From CAYONP01 sp964405335 (lineage in GTDB: Bacteria > Armatimonadota > UBA10988), in NCBI GenBank assembly GCA_964405335.1, contig CAYONP010000017.1, positions 1 to 64,000 of the forward strand: a stretch of 64,000 bases of DNA, written 5' to 3'. The translations under genes and the position numbers were made by a program. How positions within the stretch are numbered: position 1 is the first letter of the stretch; each line of letters opens with the position of its first letter. Positions 1 to 7,904 of this stretch are shown piece after piece. Under the pieces are notes generated by a model, which searched no databases, had not been told where the DNA came from, and saw only the letters and a list, made by a program, of their open reading frames with translations.

Positions 1-1163
1 GGACCTACATCGGCTCGATGCCCGGTCGGGTGATGTCCACGCTCCGCCAGATCAAAGTGAAGAACCCGGTGTTCATGCTCGACGAGGTCGACAAGATGGG
101 CCTCGACTTCCGCGGCGACCCGGCGGCGGCGCTGCTCGAGGCGCTCGATCCCGAGCAGAACGACCAGTTCAGCGACCACTACCTCGAGGTTCGCTTCGAC
201 CTCAGCGAGGTGATGTTCCTGCTCACCGCCAACGTGCTCGAGACCATCCCACCGGCGCTGCTCGACCGCATGGAGGTGATCGAGTTCGCCGGCTACATCG
301 AGGACGAGAAGCTGGCCATCGCCCGTGACTACCTGGTGCCCAAGCAGTGCCAGGCGCACGGGCTGGACCCGGCCGAGTTGCACCTGCCCGACACCACGCT
401 GCTGAGCCTGATCCGCGACTACACCCGCGAGGCGGGGGTGCGCAACCTGGAGCGGCAGTTGGCCGGGGTCAGCCGCAAGATCGCCCGCGACGTGGCGGCC
501 GGGCGGTCTGGTCGCCGCCGGGTGACGGCCAATCAGCTCGACCGGCTGCTCGGCCCGCCGTCGTTCCGTGTCTCCGATCGGGAGGAGGAAGACCTGGTCG
601 GCCTGGCCACCGGTCTGGCCTACACCGCGGCCGGCGGCAGCGTGCTGGCGGTCGAAGTCGGCATCACGCCGGGCAGCGGTGAGCTCAAGCTGACCGGCCG
701 GTTGGGCGAGGTGATGCGCGAATCGGCCCAGGCCGCCTGGACCTACGTCCGCGGGCGGGCCGCCCAGCTCGGCATCACGACCGACCTGAAGACGGTCGAC
801 GTGCACATCCACGTGCCCGAGGGCGCGACGCCGAAGGATGGCCCGTCGGCAGGCATCACCATGGCCGTGGCGCTGGCCAGCGCGGCCTGTGGCCGCAAGG
901 TCCGCGCCGACGTGGCGATGACCGGCGAGATCACCCTCCGCGGCCGTGTGCTGCCCGTCGGCGGCGTGCGCGAGAAGCTGCTCGCCGCGTTCCGTCAGGG
1001 CGTCGGCCAGGTCATCCTGCCCCGTGACAACCGGCGCGACCTGGACAAGGTGCCGCCGCGAGTGCGCCGGGCGACGACCTACCACTTCGTCGGCCACATG
1101 GACGAGGTGCTGCCGCTGGCGCTGGCCGAGCCGCTCACGCCGACGCCGGCAGCTCAATCCTGA
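1..1163 (+). CDS. lon: Lon protease, C-terminal part (5' end outside window)
   Basis: ATP-dependent cytosolic protease that degrades damaged and regulatory proteins. The reading frame is already open at base 3 with the Lon motif TYIGSMPGR, so the N-terminal domain and Walker A lie upstream. Visible parts are Walker B (FMLDEVDKM, about 72-98), sensor 1 (LLTANVLE) and sensor 2 (GVRNLERQL). The peptidase domain follows, with catalytic Ser in PKDGPSAG (codon 846-848) and catalytic Lys in VGGVREKLL (codon 975-977). The Ser-Lys distance is 43 residues, as in E. coli Lon. The last 29 bases overlap the 3' end of the convergent ketosynthase-like gene. Confidence 0.96.
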   Translation, partial: TYIGSMPGRVMSTLRQIKVKNPVFMLDEVDKMGLDFRGDPAAALLEALDPEQNDQFSDHYLEVRFDLSEVMFLLTANVLETIPPALLDRMEVIEFAGYIEDEKLAIARDYLVPKQCQAHGLDPAELHLPDTTLLSLIRDYTREAGVRNLERQLAGVSRKIARDVAAGRSGRRRVTANQLDRLLGPPSFRVSDREEEDLVGLATGLAYTAAGGSVLAVEVGITPGSGELKLTGRLGEVMRESAQAAWTYVRGRAAQLGITTDLKTVDVHIHVPEGATPKDGPSAGITMAVALASAACGRKVRADVAMTGEITLRGRVLPVGGVREKLLAAFRQGVGQVILPRDNRRDLDKVPPRVRRATTYHFVGHMDEVLPLALAEPLTPTPAAQS

Positions 1164-2184
1164 GCGACCCGCCGCCGGGGTGGAACAGCGTCACGCTGCT
1201 CAGGCTCATCGGCTCCGACTCGCGCCGGCTGGCCAGGTCGGCGTCACTGTATTGCAGCGGCGGGACAATCTGATCGCGCAGGCAAGCCACGGCCGCCGCC
1301 GCCGCCAACGCGCCGGCGGCGCCCAGCGCATCGCCGTAGAGCGCTTGCGGCGCGCTGGCCGGCACGCCAGGCTGCGGCGAGTCGCTCGAAACGGGCGGCT
1401 CGGGATCGGCCGGCAGGCCGACGTTCGGCAGCAGCAGCAGGTCGCCGCCGGCGCCGGCGGTGAGCAGGGCCCGGATCTCGGCGCCGCGCGCCTCGGCCCG
1501 CTCCAGCGGCTCGAGCAGGAGCATCGCCGCGCCCTCACCGAGCGCCCGGCCGTCGGCGGCGAACGGGTCCCAGGCATCCGGGTCGTCGGTCGCCAGGCAG
1601 GATTCGGCCAAGGCCGCGACCAGCGCCTGGTCGAGTGCGTCGCTCGCGCCGACGAGCACCGCATCGGCATGGTCCAGGGCCAAGGCCACCAGCGCGGTGT
1701 GCAGGGCGACGAGCCCCGAGCCGGCACCGCTGGTCACCGTGGCGTGATAGCCGCGCAGGCGGAAGTCGATGGCCAGCAGGCTGGCCGGCGTGTTGGCGAA
1801 GGCGTGGCTGAACAGCAGCGGCGTGGCGAACCTCATGCCGCGCTGCTGCACCCGCTCGCGGTAGGTCTCCATCGTGCCCGCGCAGCCGTACTGCGTGCCC
1901 AGGACCATGCCACGGCGCTCATCGTCGGCCGGCACCGAGGTCAGCCCGGCGTCGTCGAGGCAGAGCTTGGCCGCGGCCAGCGCGAACTCGCTGGTCCGGT
2001 CGAGGTAGGTCTTCTCGGCCACCAGGTGGTCGGCCACGTTGAACCCGTCGACCCGCGCGACCAGGATGCCCGCCTCATCGGCCTCGAGCGCGGTCACCCC
2101 GGCGGCAAGCGAGTCGGCGAACTCGTCGAACCCGATGCCGAGCGGGCTGACCAGACCGATGCCGGTCACGGCGACGGGGTTCAT
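1135..2184 (-). CDS. catalytically dead ketosynthase (chain-length-factor-like)
   Basis: A 349-residue thiolase-fold protein of the beta-ketoacyl synthase family. The N-terminus (AVTGIGLVSPLG) and the core SGLVALHTALVAL align with FabF-type enzymes. The active-site Cys is replaced: the motif reads TSGAGSGL, with Ala154 where Cys is expected. The NAHGTGT histidine region is absent, and the second catalytic His is Asp in GDALGAAG. It is therefore probably non-catalytic, like the KS-beta/chain length factor of type II polyketide systems. It is translationally coupled (ATGA, 4-bp overlap) to the intact ketosynthase upstream, which suggests a heterodimer. Product unknown; no acyl carrier protein gene is visible here. 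Confidence 0.82.
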   Translation of the reverse strand: MNPVAVTGIGLVSPLGIGFDEFADSLAAGVTALEADEAGILVARVDGFNVADHLVAEKTYLDRTSEFALAAAKLCLDDAGLTSVPADDERRGMVLGTQYGCAGTMETYRERVQQRGMRFATPLLFSHAFANTPASLLAIDFRLRGYHATVTSGAGSGLVALHTALVALALDHADAVLVGASDALDQALVAALAESCLATDDPDAWDPFAADGRALGEGAAMLLLEPLERAEARGAEIRALLTAGAGGDLLLLPNVGLPADPEPPVSSDSPQPGVPASAPQALYGDALGAAGALAAAAAVACLRDQIVPPLQYSDADLASRRESEPMSLSSVTLFHPGGGSLRIELPASA

Positions 2185-3320
2185 CGCACCGCTCCAATCA
2201 GCACCGCGGCGTTGTTACCGCCCAGCCCCGCGCTGACCGAGAGGGCCACCTCGAACGCGTGCTCGCGCCCGGCGGCCGGCACGCAGTCGAGGTCGCAGGT
2301 CGGGTCGGGTTCGGTGTGGTTCAGGGTCGGCGGGACGAACTGGTGCCGCAGCGCCAGCACGCAGGCGACCGCCTCCATCGCGCCGGCGGCGCCCATGCTG
2401 TGGCCGGTGGCCGCCTTGATCGCCGCCACCGGCACCGCATAGGCGTGCTCGCCGAGGACCGCCTTCAGCGCCTCGACCTCCGCCGGGTCGTGATACTCGG
2501 TCCCGGTGGCATGGGCGTTGACGTGGCCGATGCGGCTCGGCTCGAGGCCCGCCTGGGCCAGCGCCAGGCGCATCGCGGCGACCATGCCCTGGCCGCCCTT
2601 GTCGGGCGCGGTCATGTGGAAGCCGTTGTTGTTGACCCCGTAGCCGAGCACCTCGGCCAGTGGCTCAGCGCCGCGCGAGCGAGCGTGCTCGAGGTCCTCG
2701 ACCACCAGCGCCGCGGCGCCCTCGCCGAAGATGGTCCCGCTTCGCTTGGCGTCAAACGGCCGGATGGTGTCCGCCGAAATGGTGTGCAGGATGCTCAGCC
2801 CGCTCAGACAGAAGGCGCCCAGCTCGTCGAACCCGGCGGCGACCGCTACCTCGGCCTGGCCGAGCCGGACCAGATCGGCGGCGTGGCCCAGGGCGTGGGT
2901 GCCGCTCGAGCAGGCGTTCGACAGCACGATCGGCTCGCCGTAACCGAGCTCCGAGACCTGGTGGCTGAAGTCCAGACCGGCCACGCGACCCGCCTCCTCG
3001 GTGCGCCAGTAGAGGTCCTGCGCGCCGAAGTTGGTCGCCGCGACGAGCCGCTGGCCGCCGCAGACCAGGCCTGCATGGGCCAGGGCTTCGTCGCAGGCGC
3101 AGCGCAGATAAGCCACCGGCCGGCAGAACCGGCCGTCGCCGTGATCGCGCCAGTCGTCCTCGGGCACCTCGCCGGCCAGCTCGTTGCGCAGGCCGGCCGG
3201 GTCGATCCGCCGCATCGGCCGCAGGCCCGACTCGCCAGCGGCCAGCCGCCGCCAGAAGGTCTCGGCACCGATCCCGAGCGCGCTGACGCAGCCAAGGCCG
3301 GTGATCACCGGGCGGTTCAT
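2181..3320 (-). CDS. beta-ketoacyl-ACP synthase (FabF/KS-alpha type)
   Basis: A 379-residue condensing enzyme that elongates acyl-ACP with malonyl-ACP. The catalytic set is complete: Cys137 in SNACSSGTH, His270 in NAHATGTE, Lys302 and His307 in KAATGHSMGAAGA, and a Gly-rich GLGGNNA C-terminus. It overlaps the fabG-like gene upstream and the dead ketosynthase downstream by 4 bp each. With acpS and the reductase just upstream it forms a compact acyl-chain or polyketide-type module. Housekeeping fatty acid synthesis is possible, but pairing with a dead paralogue is more typical of specialised acyl or polyene pathways. Confidence 0.92.
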   Translation of the reverse strand: MNRPVITGLGCVSALGIGAETFWRRLAAGESGLRPMRRIDPAGLRNELAGEVPEDDWRDHGDGRFCRPVAYLRCACDEALAHAGLVCGGQRLVAATNFGAQDLYWRTEEAGRVAGLDFSHQVSELGYGEPIVLSNACSSGTHALGHAADLVRLGQAEVAVAAGFDELGAFCLSGLSILHTISADTIRPFDAKRSGTIFGEGAAALVVEDLEHARSRGAEPLAEVLGYGVNNNGFHMTAPDKGGQGMVAAMRLALAQAGLEPSRIGHVNAHATGTEYHDPAEVEALKAVLGEHAYAVPVAAIKAATGHSMGAAGAMEAVACVLALRHQFVPPTLNHTEPDPTCDLDCVPAAGREHAFEVALSVSAGLGGNNAAVLIGAVR

Positions 3321-4057
3321 GCGGCCAGCCCTCCGTCGATGATGAACACCTGGCCGGTGACGTAGGCCGCGGCGTCCGAGGCGAGGTAGACCACCATCCC
3401 GGCCACCTCGTCGGGCGTGCCGAAGCGGCCGAGCGGGATTTGGTCCAGCATCGCTTCGCGTCGCGGAGTCGGCATGTCGGCAGTCATCTCTGTGTCGATG
3501 ATACCCGGCGCGACGGCATTCACCGTGATTCCGCGCCGGGCGAGTTCGCGCGCGGCGGATTTGGTCAGCCCGATCAGGCCCGCCTTGGCGGCGCAGTAGT
3601 TGGCCCGCAGCGCGTCACCGCGAATGCCGGCGACGCTGCTCAGGTTGATGATCCGCCCGGCGCCCGACGCTCCCAGAGCTCGCGCGGCGTGCTTGCAGAC
3701 CCAGAACGCGCCGCGCAGATTGACGTCGATGACCTCGTCCCACTCGTCGCCGGTCAGGTAGGTGAGGTACTTGTCGCGCAACAGCCCGGCGTTGTTGACC
3801 ACGATGTCGAGCCCGCCGAGCGCCTCGACCGCCGCGGCGACGAGTGCCTTGACCGCCGTCTCGTCGCGGACGTCGCACTCGACGGCCAGCGCCCGCCGGC
3901 CGAGCGCCTCGAGCTCGGCCACGACCTCGGCCGCCGGCCCCGCCGAGGTGTGGTAGGCCACGGCCACGTCGGCTCCGTCACGGCCGAGGGCCAGCGCCAC
4001 GGCGCGGCCGATGCCGCGCCCGCCCCCCGTGACCAACGCGCGCTTGCCCTCGAGCAC
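3317..4057 (-). CDS. fabG: 3-oxoacyl-ACP reductase (SDR family, FabG-like)
   Basis: NAD(P)H-dependent reduction of 3-ketoacyl-ACP. The 246-residue short-chain dehydrogenase shows the cofactor motif TGGGRGIG (residues 10-17), NNAG at 88-91, catalytic Ser141, Tyr154 and Lys158 with FabG spacing, and a C-terminal GQVFIIDGG. It starts with GTG, preceded by GAGGAG at 5-bp spacing, only 2 bp after the acpS stop. The following ketosynthase overlaps it by 4 bp, so the pair is probably translated together. Substrate chain type cannot be read from the sequence. Confidence 0.9.
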   Translation of the reverse strand: MLEGKRALVTGGGRGIGRAVALALGRDGADVAVAYHTSAGPAAEVVAELEALGRRALAVECDVRDETAVKALVAAAVEALGGLDIVVNNAGLLRDKYLTYLTGDEWDEVIDVNLRGAFWVCKHAARALGASGAGRIINLSSVAGIRGDALRANYCAAKAGLIGLTKSAARELARRGITVNAVAPGIIDTEMTADMPTPRREAMLDQIPLGRFGTPDEVAGMVVYLASDAAAYVTGQVFIIDGGLAA

Positions 4058-4059
4058 AG

Positions 4060-4437
4060 CTACTCCTCGGCGATGACCAGCGCAATCGCGTGGCTCCGCT
4101 CATGGGTGATGCTGATATGCCAGCGGCGGATGCCCAGCGACTCGCTCCGCGCGCGCGCCCCGCCATAGAGCCGCAGCTCGGGCGCGCCGGATGGGGAGTT
4201 GACGACTTCGATGTCGGCGAAGTTCACGCCCTGCGACCAGCCGGTGCCGAGCGCCTTCATGACCGCCTCCTTGGCGGCGAAGCGCCCGGCAATGCGGGCC
4301 ACCGGATCGGCCAGCCGGCCGGCCGCCTCGCGCTCGGCCGGCGAAAGCAGTCGGCGCAGCAGCCGCTCGCCATACTTGTCATGCAGCGCGCGGATGCGGT
4401 CGAGTGAGCAGGCGTCGACGCCGATGGCGATGATCAT
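4060..4437 (-). CDS. acpS: holo-ACP synthase
   Basis: Transfers 4'-phosphopantetheine from CoA to the serine of an acyl carrier protein. The 125-residue protein has normal AcpS length. It carries the Mg-binding Asp8 in IGVDACSLDRI, Glu57 and Lys61 in RFAAKEAVMKALGTG, and the C-terminal HISITHERSHAIA segment. Its position just upstream of a ketoreductase and ketosynthases suggests that it activates the carrier protein of that pathway, or serves the whole cell. Confidence 0.93.
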   Translation of the reverse strand: MIIAIGVDACSLDRIRALHDKYGERLLRRLLSPAEREAAGRLADPVARIAGRFAAKEAVMKALGTGWSQGVNFADIEVVNSPSGAPELRLYGGARARSESLGIRRWHISITHERSHAIALVIAEE

Positions 4438-4469
4438 GCCGTGAAGCAGCTCCTGGCCGCTGCCGGCGG

Positions 4470-5426
4470 CTACAGGTCGATGGTCAGGCCCTCGTAGCCG
4501 ACCAGCACCTCCGGCCGCGTTTCGGTCGGGGTGCGGTCGAGGTAGCGGAGGGCGTCGTCGAAGATGCGCTTGATCTGGTCGTCGGGGTAGGCCGGCTCGT
4601 GGTGGACCATGACGATGGTCCGCACGCCGGCATCGGCGGCCAGGTCGATGCCGATCATGGCGCTCGAGTGGCCGAAGCTCTCGCGCTCGACCAGTGCCTC
4701 GCGCAGCGTGTACTGCGCGTCGAAGATGAACACGTCCGCACCGCGGTAGAAGTCGACGTAGCGCTTCCAGTAGTCGCCGGTCAGCTCGCGGTACTCGCAG
4801 TCGCTGGCCATGATCACCGTGTGGCCGTCGGCCTCGATGCGGTAGCTATAGGCCACGCCGGGATGGTCCAGTTCAGCGGTGCTGACCTTCACGCGCCCCT
4901 CGAACAACTCGAACGTCTCAGGCGCCTGGTTGAAGCTCAGCGTGGCCGGCACGATGTCGAGATGGTAGGGACAGAAGCGGTCGTCGTGCTGGTAGTAGAG
5001 CCGCTCGCGCAGGCGCTCGTGGCGGGCGAACAGGTCGAACCGGTTACCCGGCACGAACATCGGCGGGAAGAACGGGAAGCCCTGCACGTGGTCCCAGTGG
5101 GTGTGGGTGAAGAGCATCGCCGCCCGGCCCTCGCCGCGGCCGAACGGCCCGTCGAGCAGGCTCTGGCCAAGCGCCCGGATGCCGCTGCCGGCGTCGATGA
5201 TGATCAGGTCGTCGGCGGCGGTGCGGACCTCGACACAGGTGGTGTTGCCGCCCCAGGTGCCGCGGATGTGGACCGGTAGCGAGGCGACGTAGTCGCGTAC
5301 CGCGGCCTCGTCGCCGAGGTCGACACCGGCCGCGCCCTGCAGGGCGCGGACGATCTTCTCCTCGATCGCGTCGCCGGCGATCGGCGTCGGCACCGAGCCG
5401 CGCACGCCCCAGAACCGGACCCGCAT
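4470..5426 (-). CDS. metallo-beta-lactamase-fold hydrolase
   Basis: A 318-residue cytosolic MBL-fold protein. Metal-binding residues include His108, His110, Asp112 and His113 in FTHTHWDHVQG, Asp in MASDCEY, and a C-terminal MVHHEP. An early GGNTTCVEV strand is typical of the PhnP/RNase Z-like branch that also turns up beside signalling genes. Start ATG is preceded by GGAG at 8 bp. It lies between a STAS/anti-sigma pair and acpS in one operon. The substrate is unknown; phosphodiester hydrolysis is the usual activity of this branch, which is inference here. Confidence 0.8.
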   Translation of the reverse strand: MRVRFWGVRGSVPTPIAGDAIEEKIVRALQGAAGVDLGDEAAVRDYVASLPVHIRGTWGGNTTCVEVRTAADDLIIIDAGSGIRALGQSLLDGPFGRGEGRAAMLFTHTHWDHVQGFPFFPPMFVPGNRFDLFARHERLRERLYYQHDDRFCPYHLDIVPATLSFNQAPETFELFEGRVKVSTAELDHPGVAYSYRIEADGHTVIMASDCEYRELTGDYWKRYVDFYRGADVFIFDAQYTLREALVERESFGHSSAMIGIDLAADAGVRTIVMVHHEPAYPDDQIKRIFDDALRYLDRTPTETRPEVLVGYEGLTIDL

Positions 5427-5439
5427 GGAGCCTGCTCCG

Positions 5440-5778
5440 TCAGCCTTCGGACAGCCGCGCCAGCGCTTCGTCGCGCGTCGCCGCGAGATCGAACAGGACG
5501 GTGAAGCCGGCGATGTCGAACACCTCGCGGACCGGCTCCTGCAAGCCGCACAGGCACATCCGCAACTCGCCGGCGCGCGCGCGCTTGGCCAGGGTGATCA
5601 GCACCCGCAGGCCGGCGCTCGAAACGTAGTCGGTGGCGGTCAGGTCGACCACCAGGGCGTCACTATCGCCCAGCGCCGTCTGGATGCTCGTTTCGAGCTC
5701 CGGCGCGGTGTAGGCGTCGACCCGCCCGGCGACGGCGACGACCAGCGCCGTGTCGGTGCGCGCGACCTCAACCTCCAT
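5440..5778 (-). CDS. STAS-domain anti-anti-sigma factor
   Basis: A 112-residue single STAS domain of the SpoIIAA/RsbV type. It has the phosphorylation segment DYVSSAGLRVL (Ser53/Ser54), which a partner kinase would phosphorylate to switch sigma-factor or effector sequestration. The frame is open further upstream, but the Met at 5778 starts the conserved fold (MEVEVARTD) and overlaps the 3' end of the kinase gene by 11 bp, as partner-switch pairs usually do. The controlled sigma factor is not in the window unless it is one of the two sigma-54-like proteins, which is unlikely for this family. Confidence 0.85.
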   Translation of the reverse strand: MEVEVARTDTALVVAVAGRVDAYTAPELETSIQTALGDSDALVVDLTATDYVSSAGLRVLITLAKRARAGELRMCLCGLQEPVREVFDIAGFTVLFDLAATRDEALARLSEG

Positions 5779-6211
5779 CGCCGCCCTCCCGTCGCTCCAG
5801 GCGTTTGGTGAGCACCAGCTCCTTGCCTCCCGGAATCGCACGCACCTCCACCGTGTCCATGATCTGGCGCATGAAGTAGACGCCCAGACCACCAATCTGC
5901 CGCTTCTCCAGCGGCGCCGCCACGTCGGGCTCGGGCACCGCCTCGAGCTCGAACGGCGGACCGTGGTCCTGCACCCGCACCGTCAGCTCAACCGCCGTCG
6001 GCTCGCAGATGACCACGAAGCTACCATCCGGATCGTCCGGCTGCGCGTGCGCCAGCACGTTGGCACAGGCCTCGTCGACCGCCAGGCGGATCCGCGCCGC
6101 ATCGCGCGCGGCGAAGCCGACCCGGTGCGCGCAGAACGTGACATACTGCCCGACCAGCTCGAGGTAAGCCGGGTCGGACGGGATGCTCAGCCTCAGCGCG
6201 CCCTTGGCCAC
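5768..6211 (-). CDS. anti-sigma factor serine kinase (RsbW/SpoIIAB-like ATPase)
   Basis: A 147-residue GHKL ATPase domain. The N box is AVDEACANVLAH (Glu47, Asn51), the G1 box is VQDHGPP (Asp82), and the G2 box is QIGGLGVYFM. This matches anti-sigma kinases that bind a sigma factor and phosphorylate a STAS antagonist, which is encoded immediately downstream. I chose the GTG at 6211 because GGAGG lies 6 bp upstream and the longer open frame has no family similarity before that point. Confidence 0.86.
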   Translation of the reverse strand: MAKGALRLSIPSDPAYLELVGQYVTFCAHRVGFAARDAARIRLAVDEACANVLAHAQPDDPDGSFVVICEPTAVELTVRVQDHGPPFELEAVPEPDVAAPLEKRQIGGLGVYFMRQIMDTVEVRAIPGGKELVLTKRLERREGGDGG

Positions 6212-6219
6212 CGCGCCTC

Positions 6220-6906
6220 CTAGACCACCAGGCTCTCGCCCGGCCGAAGCACCACCACCTCGGCCGCGCCGTCGACCGCGGCGACGAAGTCGGCTGGATC
6301 CTGCTCGATCAGGCCGAAGGTGTTGTAATGACACGGCACCGCCCGCTTCGGACCGATCATCCGCACCGCCTCGCCGGCATCCTCGGGCCCCATGGTGAAC
6401 CGATCGCCAATCGGCACCAGCGCGACATCGACCGCGTGCCGGCGGCCGACCAGGGCCAGGTCGCTGGTCAGCCCCGTGTCGCCGAGGTGATAGACGGTCT
6501 TGCCCTCGGCCGAATAGAGCACGCCCGCGGCGCCGCCGCAGTAGGTGATGCTCTGCCGCGCCTCGTCGACGAAGCCGGTGCCGTGTGTGGCGTGGGTGAA
6601 CTTGACCCAGCCGAACGGGTAGCTCGCCGCGCCGCCGATGTGCTGCGGCCGCGCGTCGACCCCGCGCCAGCCGAGGAATGTCGCCAGCTCGAACACGGCG
6701 ACCACCGGGATGTTCAGCCGCCGGGCAATCGGCTCGGTGTCGCCGAGGTGGTCGCCGTGGCCGTGGGTCAGGATGATCGCGTCGGGCCGCAGCTCGCCGG
6801 CGGTGCATGAGGCGGTCGGGTTGCCGGTCAGGAACGGATCGAACAGCACGGTGCCCAGCTCGCTCTCGACCAGAAACGCCGAGTGGCCGAGCAAGGTCAG
6901 CTTCAT
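6220..6906 (-). CDS. UPF0173-family metal-dependent hydrolase
   Basis: A 228-residue MBL-fold protein of the UPF0173 (YtkL) type. It starts MKLTLLGHSAF and carries THGHGDHLGD (His48, His50, Asp52, His53), a HLGDTGL strand and a C-terminal PCHYNTFG. Start ATG overlaps the TGA of the upstream DHH gene (ATGA), so the two are coupled. Activity is not established for the family. Confidence 0.88.
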   Translation of the reverse strand: MKLTLLGHSAFLVESELGTVLFDPFLTGNPTASCTAGELRPDAIILTHGHGDHLGDTEPIARRLNIPVVAVFELATFLGWRGVDARPQHIGGAASYPFGWVKFTHATHGTGFVDEARQSITYCGGAAGVLYSAEGKTVYHLGDTGLTSDLALVGRRHAVDVALVPIGDRFTMGPEDAGEAVRMIGPKRAVPCHYNTFGLIEQDPADFVAAVDGAAEVVVLRPGESLVV

Positions 6907-7805
6907 GACGGCACCTCCACGGCTTGCAGCCGGGCAATCAGCGCCTCGGACAGGCTGGTCAGCACGTCGACCTCGAGCGGCGCGCCGCTGGCCTTCGGGT
7001 GCCCGCCGCCGCCGAGCTGTTCGGCCAGCCGGTCGGCCCGGATCTCGTCCGACTGGGTGCGGAAATGGTACTTCAGCGAGCCCTTGGCCGTCGACCGCAG
7101 GTCGAGCAGCACGACCAACGTGTCGCGATCGCCAATCGCGTCGGCCACCTCGCTGACCGAGCCCCAGCAGCAGGCCGCCCGCACCGGCGTGCCGTCGGGC
7201 AGGTGGGCTTCGCAACGAGTCGCCTCGGCCAGCTTGCGGCTGGCCCGCCGCTCGGTCGCCGTGGTGTCGCTCGCCTCCTTCATCGCCGGGGTCCAGTCAT
7301 AGACCCGCGACGGGTCGGCGGCAATCAAGTCGTACAGCTCCTGCACCCGCATCGTGCCGAGGATGTCGTTGAACGCCTGCGCCTCGGGGAGGCGGCGGAT
7401 CCAGAGGTCCTGGTCGTGCGCGAAGTCGAGCAGCGTCTGGTGAGCCAGCGGCAGCTCCACACCCAGGTCGGCCAGGTAGCCGGCAACCACGTCCGCGGCG
7501 CAGGCCTCGCCGCTGGTGTCGATGCGGCAGACGGCCATCCACGCCTGCGGCACGCTCGAGGCGTGGTGGTCGAGCCAGGTCACCTCGGCGTCGGATTCGC
7601 GCAGCAGGTCGAACAGGCTTTCGTCGCGGACCGACAAATCGCAGAACCAGACCGCCTCATAGCGCGGCAGCACGCGGCGGACCAGGTGCGGCAGGCCGTC
7701 GTAGTCGCAGAAGAAGAGATCGCCGTCGGGGTGTGCCAGACGATAGAGCAGCGCGCAGACCAGGCCGTCCAGGTCGTTGTGGGTGAAGCAGGCCGTACGA
7801 CCCAT
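6903..7805 (-). CDS. DHH/DHHA1 phosphoesterase
   Basis: A 300-residue phosphoesterase of the DHH superfamily (oligoribonucleotide or nucleotide phosphodiesters). It has Asp11 and Asp13 in THNDLDG, the DHH signature at 79-81 (WLDHHAS), and a DHHA1 domain with GGGGHPKASG near the C-terminus. I prefer the ATG at 7805 over 7823 because GGAGG is 8 bp upstream and the protein then begins right at strand 1. It appears to be the first gene of a nine-gene minus-strand operon ending at 1135. Substrate unknown; nanoRNase-like activity is possible but unproven. Confidence 0.88.
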   Translation of the reverse strand: MGRTACFTHNDLDGLVCALLYRLAHPDGDLFFCDYDGLPHLVRRVLPRYEAVWFCDLSVRDESLFDLLRESDAEVTWLDHHASSVPQAWMAVCRIDTSGEACAADVVAGYLADLGVELPLAHQTLLDFAHDQDLWIRRLPEAQAFNDILGTMRVQELYDLIAADPSRVYDWTPAMKEASDTTATERRASRKLAEATRCEAHLPDGTPVRAACCWGSVSEVADAIGDRDTLVVLLDLRSTAKGSLKYHFRTQSDEIRADRLAEQLGGGGHPKASGAPLEVDVLTSLSEALIARLQAVEVPS

Positions 7806-7879
7806 GCCGCGCCCCTCCTCCAAGCGCCGCGCCCGCCCACCGAGCCCGTCGCCAAGCCGGGTCAGTGTGGCACGCGCGG

Positions 7880-7897
7880 GGCCTTGGTGTCAAGGCC
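7880..7897 (-). terminator. short hairpin after the 685-residue gene
   Basis: GGCCTTG and CAAGGCC form a 7-bp stem with a 4-nt loop, 7 bp beyond the stop codon at 7905. There is no T run, so this is a weak terminator candidate. Confidence 0.3.
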
Positions 7898-7904
7898 GGC
7901 CCGG

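Noticed and set aside
1135..2184. Loss of catalytic residues by frameshift
   Set aside because: The frame is continuous from start to end with family similarity on both sides, so the substitutions look real rather than a sequencing error.
946..2442. 498-residue plus-strand frame
   Set aside because: Shadow of lon and the ketosynthase-like genes on the other strand.
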